From contig JBGSSF010000034.1 of NCBI GenBank assembly GCA_041737175.1, forward strand, positions 310,001 through 374,000: a stretch of DNA of 64,000 nt. The letters are read 5' to 3'. Positions 16,722-25,931 of the stretch are shown here, one piece after another (position 1 is the stretch's first letter; each line of letters begins with the position of its first letter). The translations under genes were made by a program, and so were the position numbers. The notes beneath the pieces were generated by a model. That model did no database searches, was not told the origin of the DNA, and saw nothing but the letters and a program-made list of their open reading frames with translations. Source of the stretch: UBA5072 sp041737175. GTDB lineage: Bacteria > Bacteroidota > Bacteroidia > Bacteroidales > UBA10428.

Positions 16722-19133
16722 ATGAAAGCTAAATTGCTTTTTCTGGTTGGCGCATTTTCTGTGAGCGGAGCATTTGCCCAATCATTCTCCGCGAAAAACT
16801 ACAGCTTCGACAACAACTGGAAGTTTCACCTCGGTGGCGCACAGCGGGCCGAACAGCCAGAATTTGATGATTCCGGTTGGAAAACAGTGAATTTACCGCA
16901 TGACTGGAGTGTTGAGGATTTGCCGGGAACACAATCTCCCTTTGATCGGGATGCCATCAGCCAGGTTAGCGGGGGATTTACCACCGGAGGCACAGGTTGG
17001 TACAGAAAGACTTTCATGATTCCGGACAGCATGAAAAGTAAAATCGCCACCCTTCTTTTTGACGGGGTTTATATGAATGCTGAATGCTGGCTGAACGGAC
17101 ATTACCTGGGCGGTCACCCCTATGGTTATACTTCGTTTCATTACGATGTAAGCGAATTATTGAAGTACGGAGACAAAAACGTAATGGCAGTCAAGGTTAT
17201 TAATGAAGGGGAGAACAGCAGGTGGTATTCCGGATCCGGGATTTACCGTCATGTATGGTTGAACCTGGATGAACCGGTACACATCCCGCTTTGGGGTACT
17301 CAGGTAATTTCTCACACGGTGACTGAGAAATCGGCTGACCTTGAGGTGAAAACCAAAGTCTTCAATGGAAGCAATAAGCGTTCTGAGATCAAACTGATCA
17401 CAAGGATCAAAAACAGGAAGAATGAGCAAGTCACTTATGCCGAATCAGTCAAAGCGATGGATCCGGGTGAGACAATCGACTTTTTGCAGAACCTGCAGTT
17501 GGCAGATCATGAACTCTGGACATTGGAAGATCCCGCTTTGTATACAGTTGTGAGTGAAGTATACAGTGAAAGTATTAAATGCGATCTGGAAGAAACGCAT
17601 TTCGGGATTCGCAGCGTAACTTTCAGCACCTCTGAAGGTTTTTCGCTGAACGGGAAACAGTTGAAGTTGAAAGGGGCCTGTTTCCATCATGACAACGGAC
17701 CTTTGGGAGCAAAGGCATTCGACAGAGCTGAAGAAAGAAAGGTTGAATTATTAAAGGCCAGTGGATTCAATGCCATACGGTGTTCGCATAATCCTCCGTC
17801 TTCCGCTTTTCTCGATGCCTGTGACAGGCTGGGTATGCTCGTTATCGACGAGGCTTTTGACATGTGGGCGGATGCCAAAAATCCCAGTGATTATCACCTG
17901 TACTTTCACGATTGGTGGCAAAAGGATGTTGAAAGCATGATCCTGCGCGATTTCAATCATCCTTCGGTCATTATGTGGAGTATCGGAAATGAAATTCCTT
18001 ACCGGCATACACCTGAGGTGGTGGAAGTGGCAAAAAAAATGCGCGATTTCGTCAGGGCAACTGATCCTTCAAGAGCTGTCACTGCTGCGGTCAACGATCT
18101 CAAGCCGGATAAGGACCCGTATTTCGCCGTGCTGGATGTTGCCGGCTACAACTATGCCGCAGGCGGAGATCACCTTCGGCCGGGTGTTTACGAGGAGGAT
18201 CATGTGAGGGTTCCCGAACGCGTAATGATGGGCACGGAATCCTATCCCCTGGAAGCTTTTCAAAGCTGGATGGATGTGTTGGATCATCCCTGGGTTATCG
18301 GGGACTTTGTATGGACAGGGTTTGATTATATAGGTGAAGCCAGCATCGGATGGCGCGGTTACTGGCAGGAGCAAAGCTTCTTCCCCTGGAACCTCGCTTT
18401 TTGCGGAGATATAGATATATGTGGCTGGAAAAGGCCTCAGTCTTATTACCGTGATGTTCTCTGGAAAGCAGACCAGTTGTCGGTATTCGTCACACCTCCG
18501 GAACCTTCGTTTGCCCTTAATCCCAACCGGCAATCCTGGTCGAAGTGGCACTGGTACGACGCTGTGGCCGACTGGAACTGGAAAGGTTATGAAAACAAAC
18601 CCTTTGAAGTTGTAGTATATTCTTCATGTGAAAGGGTGGAACTGTTCCTGAATGGCAAGTCACTGGGAATTAAGAATACAAACCGGGAAACGCGGTTTAT
18701 GGCAGCCTGGAAGGTGCCTTACATGGACGGAGAGCTGAAAGCCATCGGTTACAGGGGCAGGAAGGTCATCAATACATCGGTATTACAAACTGCACAGCAA
18801 CCTGTTCTGCTGGCCATGAAACCTGACAGGCCGACGGTTCTGGCAAACGGACAGGATTTATGCTATGTCACCGTTGAACTCAATGATGCAGGAGGAATCC
18901 GAAATCCCAGGGCCGAAAACCTGGTCAAATTTGAGATCGATGGACCCGGCGCGATCATTGGTGTTGGTAATGCCAATCCCGTCAGCCTCGAGAGCTATTC
19001 GCTTCCGCACAGGAAAGCCTGGCAGGGCAGGTGTTTGGTTGTTGTCAGGGCAGGGAAGGAGCCCGGGAAGATTGTTCTAAAGGCAGTGTCGGAGGGTCTG
19101 CAGGCCGCGGTGGCAGAGATAGAGGTGAAGTGA
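16722..19133 (+). CDS. GH2 family beta-galactosidase-like enzyme, secreted
   Basis: This 803-residue protein has a signal peptide (residues 1-19, ending G-A-F-A-Q). Next is a sugar-binding domain (D-D-S-G-W-K-x-V-N-L-P-H-D-W-S), an immunoglobulin-like domain, then the TIM barrel. The barrel holds acid/base Glu in W-S-I-G-N-E-I-P and nucleophile Glu in M-M-G-T-E-S-Y. A C-terminal DUF4982-like/Ig region follows from about residue 620. GH2 enzymes hydrolyse beta-galactosides, glucuronides or mannosides; the architecture fits the galactosidase branch. It is the last gene of the glycan operon; a tandem-repeat tract starts at its stop codon. Confidence 0.92.
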   Translation: MKAKLLFLVGAFSVSGAFAQSFSAKNYSFDNNWKFHLGGAQRAEQPEFDDSGWKTVNLPHDWSVEDLPGTQSPFDRDAISQVSGGFTTGGTGWYRKTFMIPDSMKSKIATLLFDGVYMNAECWLNGHYLGGHPYGYTSFHYDVSELLKYGDKNVMAVKVINEGENSRWYSGSGIYRHVWLNLDEPVHIPLWGTQVISHTVTEKSADLEVKTKVFNGSNKRSEIKLITRIKNRKNEQVTYAESVKAMDPGETIDFLQNLQLADHELWTLEDPALYTVVSEVYSESIKCDLEETHFGIRSVTFSTSEGFSLNGKQLKLKGACFHHDNGPLGAKAFDRAEERKVELLKASGFNAIRCSHNPPSSAFLDACDRLGMLVIDEAFDMWADAKNPSDYHLYFHDWWQKDVESMILRDFNHPSVIMWSIGNEIPYRHTPEVVEVAKKMRDFVRATDPSRAVTAAVNDLKPDKDPYFAVLDVAGYNYAAGGDHLRPGVYEEDHVRVPERVMMGTESYPLEAFQSWMDVLDHPWVIGDFVWTGFDYIGEASIGWRGYWQEQSFFPWNLAFCGDIDICGWKRPQSYYRDVLWKADQLSVFVTPPEPSFALNPNRQSWSKWHWYDAVADWNWKGYENKPFEVVVYSSCERVELFLNGKSLGIKNTNRETRFMAAWKVPYMDGELKAIGYRGRKVINTSVLQTAQQPVLLAMKPDRPTVLANGQDLCYVTVELNDAGGIRNPRAENLVKFEIDGPGAIIGVGNANPVSLESYSLPHRKAWQGRCLVVVRAGKEPGKIVLKAVSEGLQAAVAEIEVK

Positions 19134-19216
19134 GAGGTAAGCAGTAAAAAGTAAGCAGTAAAAGGTAAACAGTAATCAGTAATCGGAAACACTGAATACC
19201 GATTACCGGCTGTTCA
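19131..19216. repeat. Gene-end tandem repeat between GH2 and hisS
   Basis: Words such as GTAAGCAGTAA and CAGTAATC repeat from the GH2 stop codon, then inverted copies run to the hisS stop. GTAATCGG pairs with CCGATTAC, and GGTAAAC with GTTTACC inside the hisS end. The hisS stop TGA sits in a GTGAACA repeat that reaches into its last codons. Probable two-way terminator. Confidence 0.65.
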
Positions 19217-20587
19217 CTGTTCACCGTTTACCCATTTCCCCAACTCCTCCGGAGTCACCTTTATCTGTTCCCCGGTAGCCATGTTTTTGACAGTCAACAA
19301 TCCTTCCTTCATTTCATCCTCCCCAACCAGAACCATAAAGGGTATGTTTTTAGAATCTGCATAGGAAAACTGCTTGCTGAGTTTCACCGGATCAGGATAA
19401 AGCTCTGCATTTATATCTTTCTGCCAAAGATGGGAAAGTAAAGACAAACAATAAGTTACTTCTTTATCACCATAATTGGCAAAGAGAACTTTTGAAGCCG
19501 TCTCTGAACCTGCTTGAAAGAGATTCAGGTTGTTCATGACATCATAAATCCGGTCGGCGCCAAAAGAAACGCCGACGCCCGAGACATCTTTCAAACCAAA
19601 GATCCCGGTCAGGTCATCATAGCGTCCGCCACCGCATATACTGCCAATTTCAGCATCCAGGGCTTTAACCTCGATGATTGTACCCGTATAATAATTCAGA
19701 CCTCTGGCCAATGAAATGTCCAATTCGGTTTCCGAAGGGATTGCCAGAGTATCAATATATCCCAGCAACTTTTCAGTTTCCTCAATACCCTGTATACCTG
19801 ATTCGCTGTTTTGCAGAAGTTTCCTGAGTTGCGAAAGCTTTGCCCGGTTATCACCTGTTATGGCAAACAACGGTTCCAGTTTGTAAATGGACTGAACCTC
19901 CAAACCTTTTAGCTGAAGTTCCTGCATTACTGCATCCATTCCGATCTTATCCAGTTTGTCAATGGCAACTGTTATATCGATAATTTTTTCAGGTTGTCCA
20001 ATATAATCAGCAATTCCAGCCAGGATTTTTCGGTTGTTTAATTTAATTTTTACGCGGACAGCTAGTCTTCCAAATACCTCGTCAATGATTGAAATGAGAT
20101 CGGCCTCATTCAAAAGTGAATTGCTGCCGATAATATCTGCATCACACTGGTAGAACTCCCTGTATCTTCCTTTCTGCGGCCTGTCAGCACGCCAGACAGG
20201 TTGTATCTGAAAACGTTTAAATGGGAATTTTATCTCATCCCTGTGTTGTACCACATACCTCGCAAACGGAACTGTGAGATCGTACCGGAGACCTTTTTCA
20301 CAGAGCAGCAGGGACGTTGCATTGGCTCCCGATGCCTGCATTTTCAGCGGATCAACGCCATTCAGAAAATCACCCGAGTTCAGGATCTTGAACAACAGCT
20401 TATCGCCCTCTTCACCATATTTGCCAAGCAGGGTCTCCAGGTTTTCCATGGCTGGCGTTTCAATCTGCGCATACCCGTGTTTTTGAAAAACACCCTTGAT
20501 GGTATTGAAAATGTAATTCCGCTTTGACATTTCTTCCGGCCCGAAATCACGGGTGCCTTTCGGAATTCCTGGTTTTTGATTGCTCAT
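19214..20587 (-). CDS. hisS: Histidine--tRNA ligase
   Basis: This 457-residue class II aminoacyl-tRNA synthetase charges tRNA-His. Visible motifs are motif 1 (K-G-T-R-D-F-G-P near residue 10), motif 2 (Y-R-E-F-Y-Q-C-D-A-D-I-I-G), the His-specific L-A-R-G-L-N-Y-Y-T-G and G-G-G-R-Y-D-D-L, and a C-terminal anticodon-binding domain from about residue 360. It follows wbuC by 16 bases. The last residues (V-N-G-E-Q) are encoded inside a repeated GTGAACA word shared with the gene-end tandem repeat. Confidence 0.97.
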   Translation of the reverse strand: MSNQKPGIPKGTRDFGPEEMSKRNYIFNTIKGVFQKHGYAQIETPAMENLETLLGKYGEEGDKLLFKILNSGDFLNGVDPLKMQASGANATSLLLCEKGLRYDLTVPFARYVVQHRDEIKFPFKRFQIQPVWRADRPQKGRYREFYQCDADIIGSNSLLNEADLISIIDEVFGRLAVRVKIKLNNRKILAGIADYIGQPEKIIDITVAIDKLDKIGMDAVMQELQLKGLEVQSIYKLEPLFAITGDNRAKLSQLRKLLQNSESGIQGIEETEKLLGYIDTLAIPSETELDISLARGLNYYTGTIIEVKALDAEIGSICGGGRYDDLTGIFGLKDVSGVGVSFGADRIYDVMNNLNLFQAGSETASKVLFANYGDKEVTYCLSLLSHLWQKDINAELYPDPVKLSKQFSYADSKNIPFMVLVGEDEMKEGLLTVKNMATGEQIKVTPEELGKWVNGEQ

Positions 20588-20603
20588 TTTTCAAATCGAT
20601 TAA

Positions 20604-21080
20604 TTACTGAATAATTCCAATCCTCTCTAAAATCATCTTATTATATTCCTGACATTTGACCTCTCCTTCCTTAGGCGCCCAAGATGCAAAGAATTTATCA
20701 TCTGAGGGATCCCAGGGCCCGTCCTTTACTTCATAGACAACAGATCCGGATTCAAGGGCAATCAGGTTGTGCCAGTATCCCGGCGCAATTTCCACACCAT
20801 AGTTGCCGGTCCGCGAATCCAATATGATATAATCGTCCACATCACCTGCATCCGTAAATTGCACCGCAGCAACCTTCCCCTTAAGGATGATGAAGGCTTC
20901 ACGTTTATCCGGATTCTCATGCTTGTGGGGTTGAACGTAGGTTTCCGGTTCCATTGCATGAAGCATGCGATGTATGGGATCCGAAGCAACCGGGTGAAAA
21001 TTCAGGTTCTTTCTTTTCCTGGCAGATGAACGTGCCTCATCTGTCAGTTTTTCAATCATTGGCTGATCAATGTGTATCAT
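20604..21080 (-). CDS. WbuC-like cupin metalloprotein
   Basis: This 158-residue single-domain cupin has the metal-site pattern Q-P-H-K-H-E-N-P-D-K-R-E-A-F and, later, P-G-Y-W-H-N-L. It matches the WbuC family, often found in O-antigen clusters but without a firm enzymatic role. Here it precedes hisS by 16 bases and is likely cotranscribed with it, with no polysaccharide genes adjacent. A -7 box (CAAATGTA on the plus strand, 21103-21110, i.e. TACATTTG) lies 23 bases before its start. Confidence 0.8.
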   Translation of the reverse strand: MIHIDQPMIEKLTDEARSSARKRKNLNFHPVASDPIHRMLHAMEPETYVQPHKHENPDKREAFIILKGKVAAVQFTDAGDVDDYIILDSRTGNYGVEIAPGYWHNLIALESGSVVYEVKDGPWDPSDDKFFASWAPKEGEVKCQEYNKMILERIGIIQ

Positions 21081-21102
21081 TTCATAGGTATAATCCGGTT
21101 GG

Positions 21103-21110
21103 CAAATGTA
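21103..21110 (-). promoter_or_regulatory. -7 box for the wbuC-hisS operon
   Basis: Minus-strand TACATTTG matches TAnnTTTG. The -33 position has CTG rather than TTG, so the promoter is moderate. The divergent fadL-like gene has its own promoter 160 bases away. Confidence 0.35.
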
Positions 21111-21269
21111 GAAATTGTAAAATTAAAACAGATGATTGTCTGACAGTATTCAGAAGGGCTCTGACAAATTGAAAATTTCGATATATGAAGATATATTATA
21201 AATATCTGTATTATAACATTTTAATAATTGATTTCCGGGAAGCTCCTGCATTTATTCATACTCCAAATG

Positions 21270-21299
21270 TTGCATATATTCAGGAAATGTTTAAATTTC
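21270..21299 (+). promoter_or_regulatory. Candidate promoter of the FadL-like gene
   Basis: TTG at 21270-21272, 19 bases, then TAAATTTC at 21292-21299 (one mismatch to TAnnTTTG), 26 bases before the ATG. The rest of the 245-base interval 21081-21325 is AT-rich with no other clear feature. Confidence 0.45.
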
Positions 21300-21325
21300 G
21301 TTCATAAACTTAATAAGAAAAAACT

Positions 21326-23029
21326 ATGAAAAAACAATTTCTATTGATCACTAGTTTTGTTTTCTTTGCTACCGTTGCATTTGGTGGCGGCATAGTGACC
21401 AACTCGAACCAGAGCGCATACTGGGTCCGGACCCTGACCCGTGATGCTTCTACCAGGGCGGATGCCGTGTATTTTAATCCGGCGGGACTTACCAGGCTGG
21501 CGGATGGATTTCATTTTTCATTGAGTTCTCAGACGATTTTCCAGAGCAAAGATGTGTCTAACGATTATGTGAATTTAAAACCCACTCCCAAAAAGTATCT
21601 TGGAGATGTTCTTGCACCTGTATTCCCAAGTTTTTATGCTGTGTGGAAAAAGAACAAGATAGCCATATCTTTCGGGTTCAACCCGGTGGGTGGTGGCGGC
21701 GGCGCTACTTTTGAAGACGGATTGCCTTCATTTGAACTGGGTGTTGCTGATATGGTTCCAACGCTCAATGCACTCGGAGGTCCCATTGGTTTATCAGCAA
21801 CCGATTACAGGAGGGAAGTGTATTTCAAGGGAACTTCGGTGTATTTCGGTTACCAGTTGGGACTTTCTTACCAGATCACGGATGTTGTATCTGCCTATTT
21901 AGGAGCCCGATATGTAGCAGTCAAAAATACGTATGAAGGGTATATTAGAAATGTGGAAGCCAATATCGGAGGAGAATGGACCAATGTGAGTGAGGCCTTT
22001 AGTGATATTTCCACCACGTATTCCGGGCTTGCTGCCCAGGCAACAGCTGGTGCAGCCGGTGCCACCAATATTTCGGGCACCATGGGCGCATTGATCGGTG
22101 GTGGTTTGCCCAGTGGTGCAACCCTTGCAGATGCTGAGGGCGCCGGTGCCATCACAGCACTTCAGCGTGCGCAGATTGAAGGTGGTCTTACTGCCCTGGG
22201 AATCGGCATAACAGGGGGGATTGGAGATATTCAGACTGCCTGTAATACGACCGCAACTACTCTTACTACACAGGCTGCGCAAGCCAGCGGCGCATCCGGC
22301 CTCGCAGGTCAGACTGCTACCATGACCGGTATGCTTCTTAACCAGGAAGCCGATGTAGTGCAGAAAGGTTCAGGATTTACCCCTATCATTGGTGTGCATC
22401 TTGCATTTGACAAACTGAATATTGGTATCAGGTATGAATTCAAGACCAACATCGATATTGAGAATGATACCAAAAAAGATTTTATTGTAGGGCTGGACGG
22501 GGCAACTCCAATCACCATGTTCCCGGATGGAGCCAAGGTCAGCAGTGATATTCCGGCCACGCTTTCCGTTGGCGCTGACTACAAGTTAACCCCGAAATTC
22601 ACCGCTTCAACCGGTTTCCATTATTACTGGGACAAGGGCGTAGGATATGGCAAAACCATGGACGGTGTAGAAGTTGATAATTCAGAAATCATCGACAATA
22701 ATTATTTAGAATGGGCTCTTGGTCTGGAATATGGAATTACCGACAAGCTACTTGTCAGTGGGGGCTATCTGCTGGCAAAAACAGGGGTAAGTGAGGATTA
22801 CCAGAGTGACCTGAGCTTCAGTCTGACTTCCAGTACAGTAGGTGGCGGACTGGGCTTTAAATTCAATGAAAAACTAATGATCAACGCAGGCGTTGGTTAT
22901 ACATTCTATAAGGAGGGCACAAAAACTTATCCCCATTATCTGCAGGCAGCTGATACAAATATTGACGTAACCGATACCTATTACAAAAACAACCTGTTTC
23001 TGGCAATAGGTGTGGATTTCAGTTTCTGA
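21326..23029 (+). CDS. FadL/TodX-family outer membrane transport protein
   Basis: This 567-residue beta-barrel starts with a signal peptide (1-20). The family N-terminus follows: N-Q-S-A-Y-W-V-R-T-L-T-R-D-A-S-T-R-A-D-A-V-Y-F-N-P-A-G, which plugs the barrel in FadL. The family lets fatty acids and other hydrophobic compounds cross the outer membrane. The C-terminus ends in the usual aromatic barrel signal (V-D-F-S-F). An unusual feature is an insertion rich in Ala, Gly and Thr at about residues 228-350, which probably forms a large loop. It is a single-gene unit with its own promoter and terminator. Confidence 0.88.
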   Translation: MKKQFLLITSFVFFATVAFGGGIVTNSNQSAYWVRTLTRDASTRADAVYFNPAGLTRLADGFHFSLSSQTIFQSKDVSNDYVNLKPTPKKYLGDVLAPVFPSFYAVWKKNKIAISFGFNPVGGGGGATFEDGLPSFELGVADMVPTLNALGGPIGLSATDYRREVYFKGTSVYFGYQLGLSYQITDVVSAYLGARYVAVKNTYEGYIRNVEANIGGEWTNVSEAFSDISTTYSGLAAQATAGAAGATNISGTMGALIGGGLPSGATLADAEGAGAITALQRAQIEGGLTALGIGITGGIGDIQTACNTTATTLTTQAAQASGASGLAGQTATMTGMLLNQEADVVQKGSGFTPIIGVHLAFDKLNIGIRYEFKTNIDIENDTKKDFIVGLDGATPITMFPDGAKVSSDIPATLSVGADYKLTPKFTASTGFHYYWDKGVGYGKTMDGVEVDNSEIIDNNYLEWALGLEYGITDKLLVSGGYLLAKTGVSEDYQSDLSFSLTSSTVGGGLGFKFNEKLMINAGVGYTFYKEGTKTYPHYLQAADTNIDVTDTYYKNNLFLAIGVDFSF

Positions 23030-23051
23030 ACCGCACCCCTCTAAATAACTT

Positions 23052-23089
23052 AACCTGGTATGCACGAGGCATACCAGGTTATTTTTTTT
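23052..23089 (+). terminator. Rho-independent terminator after the FadL-like gene
   Basis: Perfect 12-base stem AACCTGGTATGC / GCATACCAGGTT with loop ACGAG, then A and eight T. It lies 22 bases after the stop codon. Confidence 0.95.
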
Positions 23090-23141
23090 CATAAAACACA
23101 AACAGATCCGGCGACACTGTCTGCGCCCATGGATGAGGAAC

Positions 23142-23426
23142 TTAGGATCTTGGTCTGAAATTCCGTCTTTCTCCTGAGTTATTTTCTTTCTCTCTGGCCT
23201 GGTTAACGTTTACTGCACGTCCCTTGATCTCTGTACCATTCAGATTGTCAATAGCTTCTTTTGCTTCCTTGTCATTCAGCATCTCAACAAAACCAAAACC
23301 TTTGCTTCGTCCGGAATACTTGTCGGTTATTATTTTAACCGATGCTACTTCGCCATATTCCTCAAAAGCTTTTCTTAATTCGTCTTCACTAACATTGAAA
23401 TGAAGATTACCTACATAAATGTTCAT
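23142..23426 (-). CDS. RRM-domain RNA-binding protein
   Basis: This 94-residue protein is one RNA recognition motif with a short Arg/Asn-rich tail. RNP2 is I-Y-V-G-N-L (residues 3-8) and RNP1 is K-G-F-G-F-V-E-M (about 42-49). Such small RRM proteins are common in Bacteroidota and cyanobacteria and bind single-stranded RNA, in some cases as global post-transcriptional regulators. It is a lone gene. A -7-like box (TATTTTTG, minus strand, 23471-23464) is 38 bases before the start. Confidence 0.95.
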   Translation of the reverse strand: MNIYVGNLHFNVSEDELRKAFEEYGEVASVKIITDKYSGRSKGFGFVEMLNDKEAKEAIDNLNGTEIKGRAVNVNQAREKENNSGERRNFRPRS

Positions 23427-23506
23427 AAAATAAATAAATAAAAAAATGAATAGTTTATCAATACAAAAATACGTTAATTATTAAGATGTGGAAATATTTT
23501 AGGATT

Positions 23507-24400
23507 TTATTTATTAATCTTCTTTCTTCTCCTTCGAATTCTCATAAACACGAATAATAAACCGCCTGCAATAATCCAGAAAGGCCAAAACTTAATAACC
23601 AGCAGCGTAAATGAAACCAGTCCGTACCAACCTTTGGTAAGGGATACCTTTAACCTTTCAATGAATTTATCCCTGTTTCGTGAAAATTCGTTAAGATCAG
23701 GCTTCTTACTGATCTGCAAATCAAGTGCGCTAAAATCCACCTGGTTATTCAGAAATTTCAAACGACCCTGGACGCTTTCTATTTCTTCCTGTATCAAACG
23801 GATTTTTTCTTCGATCTCAAGTATGTCTTTTACCGTTTTGGCCTTCTTTAACAGTTCATTGTATTTCAACAGGTAGTTGCTCTTGTTTTGCAACCTGGTT
23901 TCCAGATCAATAAATTCTTCCGTTACATCTCTCGATGTCAGATTTTTATAGGTAACTTCTCCGAAGCCCGACTCGATTTTGCCAATAAACGCCTCAAAAC
24001 CAACATAAGGTATCCTGATCCTTAGATTGTACCTTTGCGCGAAATCCATATTGGTATAGGTCTCATCGGCATAATATGCCTTAAACAACCTCACCAGGCT
24101 GTCGACTTTTCTTTTGGTATACTCCAGATCTTCAACCGTGATTTCCATCCGGCCATCCTTAATAATTTTGTTTGTGATTGTATTGATGTCAATCACTGCG
24201 CCGGAACTACCTGGCTGATAGAGTATGCCTCTTTCCTCGGCAGATACATCCGGTAAAGGAGCTGGTGCTCCAGCAACGTCCATCACTTCCAAGTTGGACA
24301 TTTTTGCAGTTCCTCCTTCAAAGTTTGACGGACCTGGCCGGCAAGAGATCAGCATCTGTGAGATCAATGCAATAACGGATATTAAACGAATAGTTTTCAT
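23507..24400 (-). CDS. DUF4349 lipoprotein with C-terminal membrane helix
   Basis: This 297-residue protein has a lipoprotein signal (L-I-S-C at residues 17-20). A DUF4349 domain follows, containing a long charged coiled coil at about residues 165-220 (repeated E-E-K-I-R-L-I-Q-E-E). A transmembrane helix at about residues 264-288 ends in an Arg/Lys-rich tail. The domain function is unknown; the layout suggests a periplasmic coiled coil anchored at both ends. It follows the Omp85-type gene on the same strand, separated by a short tandem repeat. Confidence 0.8.
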   Translation of the reverse strand: MKTIRLISVIALISQMLISCRPGPSNFEGGTAKMSNLEVMDVAGAPAPLPDVSAEERGILYQPGSSGAVIDINTITNKIIKDGRMEITVEDLEYTKRKVDSLVRLFKAYYADETYTNMDFAQRYNLRIRIPYVGFEAFIGKIESGFGEVTYKNLTSRDVTEEFIDLETRLQNKSNYLLKYNELLKKAKTVKDILEIEEKIRLIQEEIESVQGRLKFLNNQVDFSALDLQISKKPDLNEFSRNRDKFIERLKVSLTKGWYGLVSFTLLVIKFWPFWIIAGGLLFVFMRIRRRRKKINK

Positions 24401-24440
24401 ATGAAGTATTTTACCTATATATCTTTCTGACAGGGGTTCA

Positions 24441-24470
24441 ACCCTACAGCCTATTGCCTACAGCCTAATA
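24441..24470. repeat. Gene-end tandem repeat, GGCTGTA family
   Basis: On the minus strand TAGGCTGTAGGCAATAGG begins in the TAG stop codon of the Omp85-type gene and ends in GGGTTGAAC. The same 7-base word and a near-identical flank (GGTTGAAC) occur at 59353-59392. Confidence 0.65.
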
Positions 24471-25814
24471 CAAAAAATTCAACCCGATATACAATCCGCT
24501 TTCACCGTCTCCCGGGTCAAGCGCACGGCCATAATCCACGGCAATGATAAAATTCTGATTCATGACAAAGTGAAATCCGGCGCCGGCACCAAGATGGAGC
24601 TTTTCATCTGCATTTTCCACCAGGTTAATCTGACCTGAGGGAATCCCGGATTTATCAAAATCATATTTTTTGGTGACAATTCCGCCATCCAAAAAGCCAC
24701 TTAAGGCCAGATAAACATTTTGGTTGAATATGATGGTCCGCAAAAACTTCCACCGCAATTCAATATTGCCGAATGCAAAACCTTCTCCAACAATCCTGTT
24801 GCGCATCACTCCGCGCACGGTCTTGGCTCCTCCGACACCGTCGCGGGTATAATTAGGTGCCGTGTTGTACACAAAAGGAAGCATATAATAGGGCATATCC
24901 CCGCTGAGTTTCGATTGGTAGCTGGCACGAAAAGCCAGATTAAGCACCTGGGGCACCAGTGTGAAATACTGCCTGTGTGTCAGTATAAACCTGGTATACG
25001 ACAGGTCGTCGTTACCCAGGAATGACGGGGCCATAAGGAACTGCAGTTCGGTCCATATTCCTTTCATCGGGTTGGCTTCTATATCCCTTGTGTCATATAC
25101 CAATCCTGCTTTCAGCAGTGTGGTATTTCCGCCATCAGCCTGGTCCTCGGGAATAACTCCCCAGTCCACGAATTTATCGAATAGCAATGCCGTATCAGGC
25201 AGCTGATCTTCAATATCTTTTCCCTTATTGAGCTTTTCAATGTCCACCGTGCCTGTTATTGCATGGTTGTATTCAATGCCTGCCATCCAGCGGAATTGCG
25301 GTCCGGAAATTTTGCCCTGGAAATCAGCTCTTAGCCTGGTAAGTTTTCGATCCATGTTGTAGTACATTCGCGACAGGTAATCATCGCTTTCTTTATCCTC
25401 CCAATCGGCATTAAAATAGGATTCATATCCGTTAAATCCATAAAAATCCAGTGATTGTTCGGTAAGATAGCTTGCTTCTGCCGAGACTCTGATACCGGGT
25501 ATCAGATACTCGGAATCATAAATAAATTGGTTGATACCGCTGCCCTTGGTTGTACGTGACCATTCAAAATACAGTGAATGACGGTATTTTGGGTACTGTG
25601 TTCCGTCGCCGTAATGAAATATATTCACCAGAGCACCGTACTTAAAACCAATATCGGTATCATAAGCTATAACAGGAACCCCGCCAAAATTCCAGCCGGT
25701 CTTGATCTTATCGGCTTTTACCGATGATTTTACGGAATCAGCCTGACCCATGGCTGTTAAAGTCCCTGCAAGGAACATCCCCAATACATAAAAATGTAAA
25801 AATTTGATTTTCAT
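24465..25814 (-). CDS. Omp85-superfamily outer membrane barrel without POTRA
   Basis: This 449-residue protein has a signal peptide (residues 1-25). A C-terminal Omp85/surface-antigen barrel follows, including the lid-lock motif region T-V-R-G-V-M-R-N-R-I-V-G and a terminal aromatic residue (L-N-F-L-Y). POTRA domains are absent, unlike BamA and TamA, as in patatin-associated and small Bacteroidota Omp85 proteins. Function cannot be read; surface display or secretion of a partner is possible. It diverges from the penicillin acylase gene. Its stop codon is the first base triplet of a GGCTGTA-type repeat. Confidence 0.8.
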   Translation of the reverse strand: MKIKFLHFYVLGMFLAGTLTAMGQADSVKSSVKADKIKTGWNFGGVPVIAYDTDIGFKYGALVNIFHYGDGTQYPKYRHSLYFEWSRTTKGSGINQFIYDSEYLIPGIRVSAEASYLTEQSLDFYGFNGYESYFNADWEDKESDDYLSRMYYNMDRKLTRLRADFQGKISGPQFRWMAGIEYNHAITGTVDIEKLNKGKDIEDQLPDTALLFDKFVDWGVIPEDQADGGNTTLLKAGLVYDTRDIEANPMKGIWTELQFLMAPSFLGNDDLSYTRFILTHRQYFTLVPQVLNLAFRASYQSKLSGDMPYYMLPFVYNTAPNYTRDGVGGAKTVRGVMRNRIVGEGFAFGNIELRWKFLRTIIFNQNVYLALSGFLDGGIVTKKYDFDKSGIPSGQINLVENADEKLHLGAGAGFHFVMNQNFIIAVDYGRALDPGDGESGLYIGLNFLY

Positions 25815-25931
25815 AAATTTACTAGTTAGGCAAGCTTAGTATCACAACTAAATTAGTATTTTTAATGATGTTACCAACCGGGTACGCGAAAAAATGTTCT
25901 ATTTTTAATATCCTCTATTAAAACATTGCAC

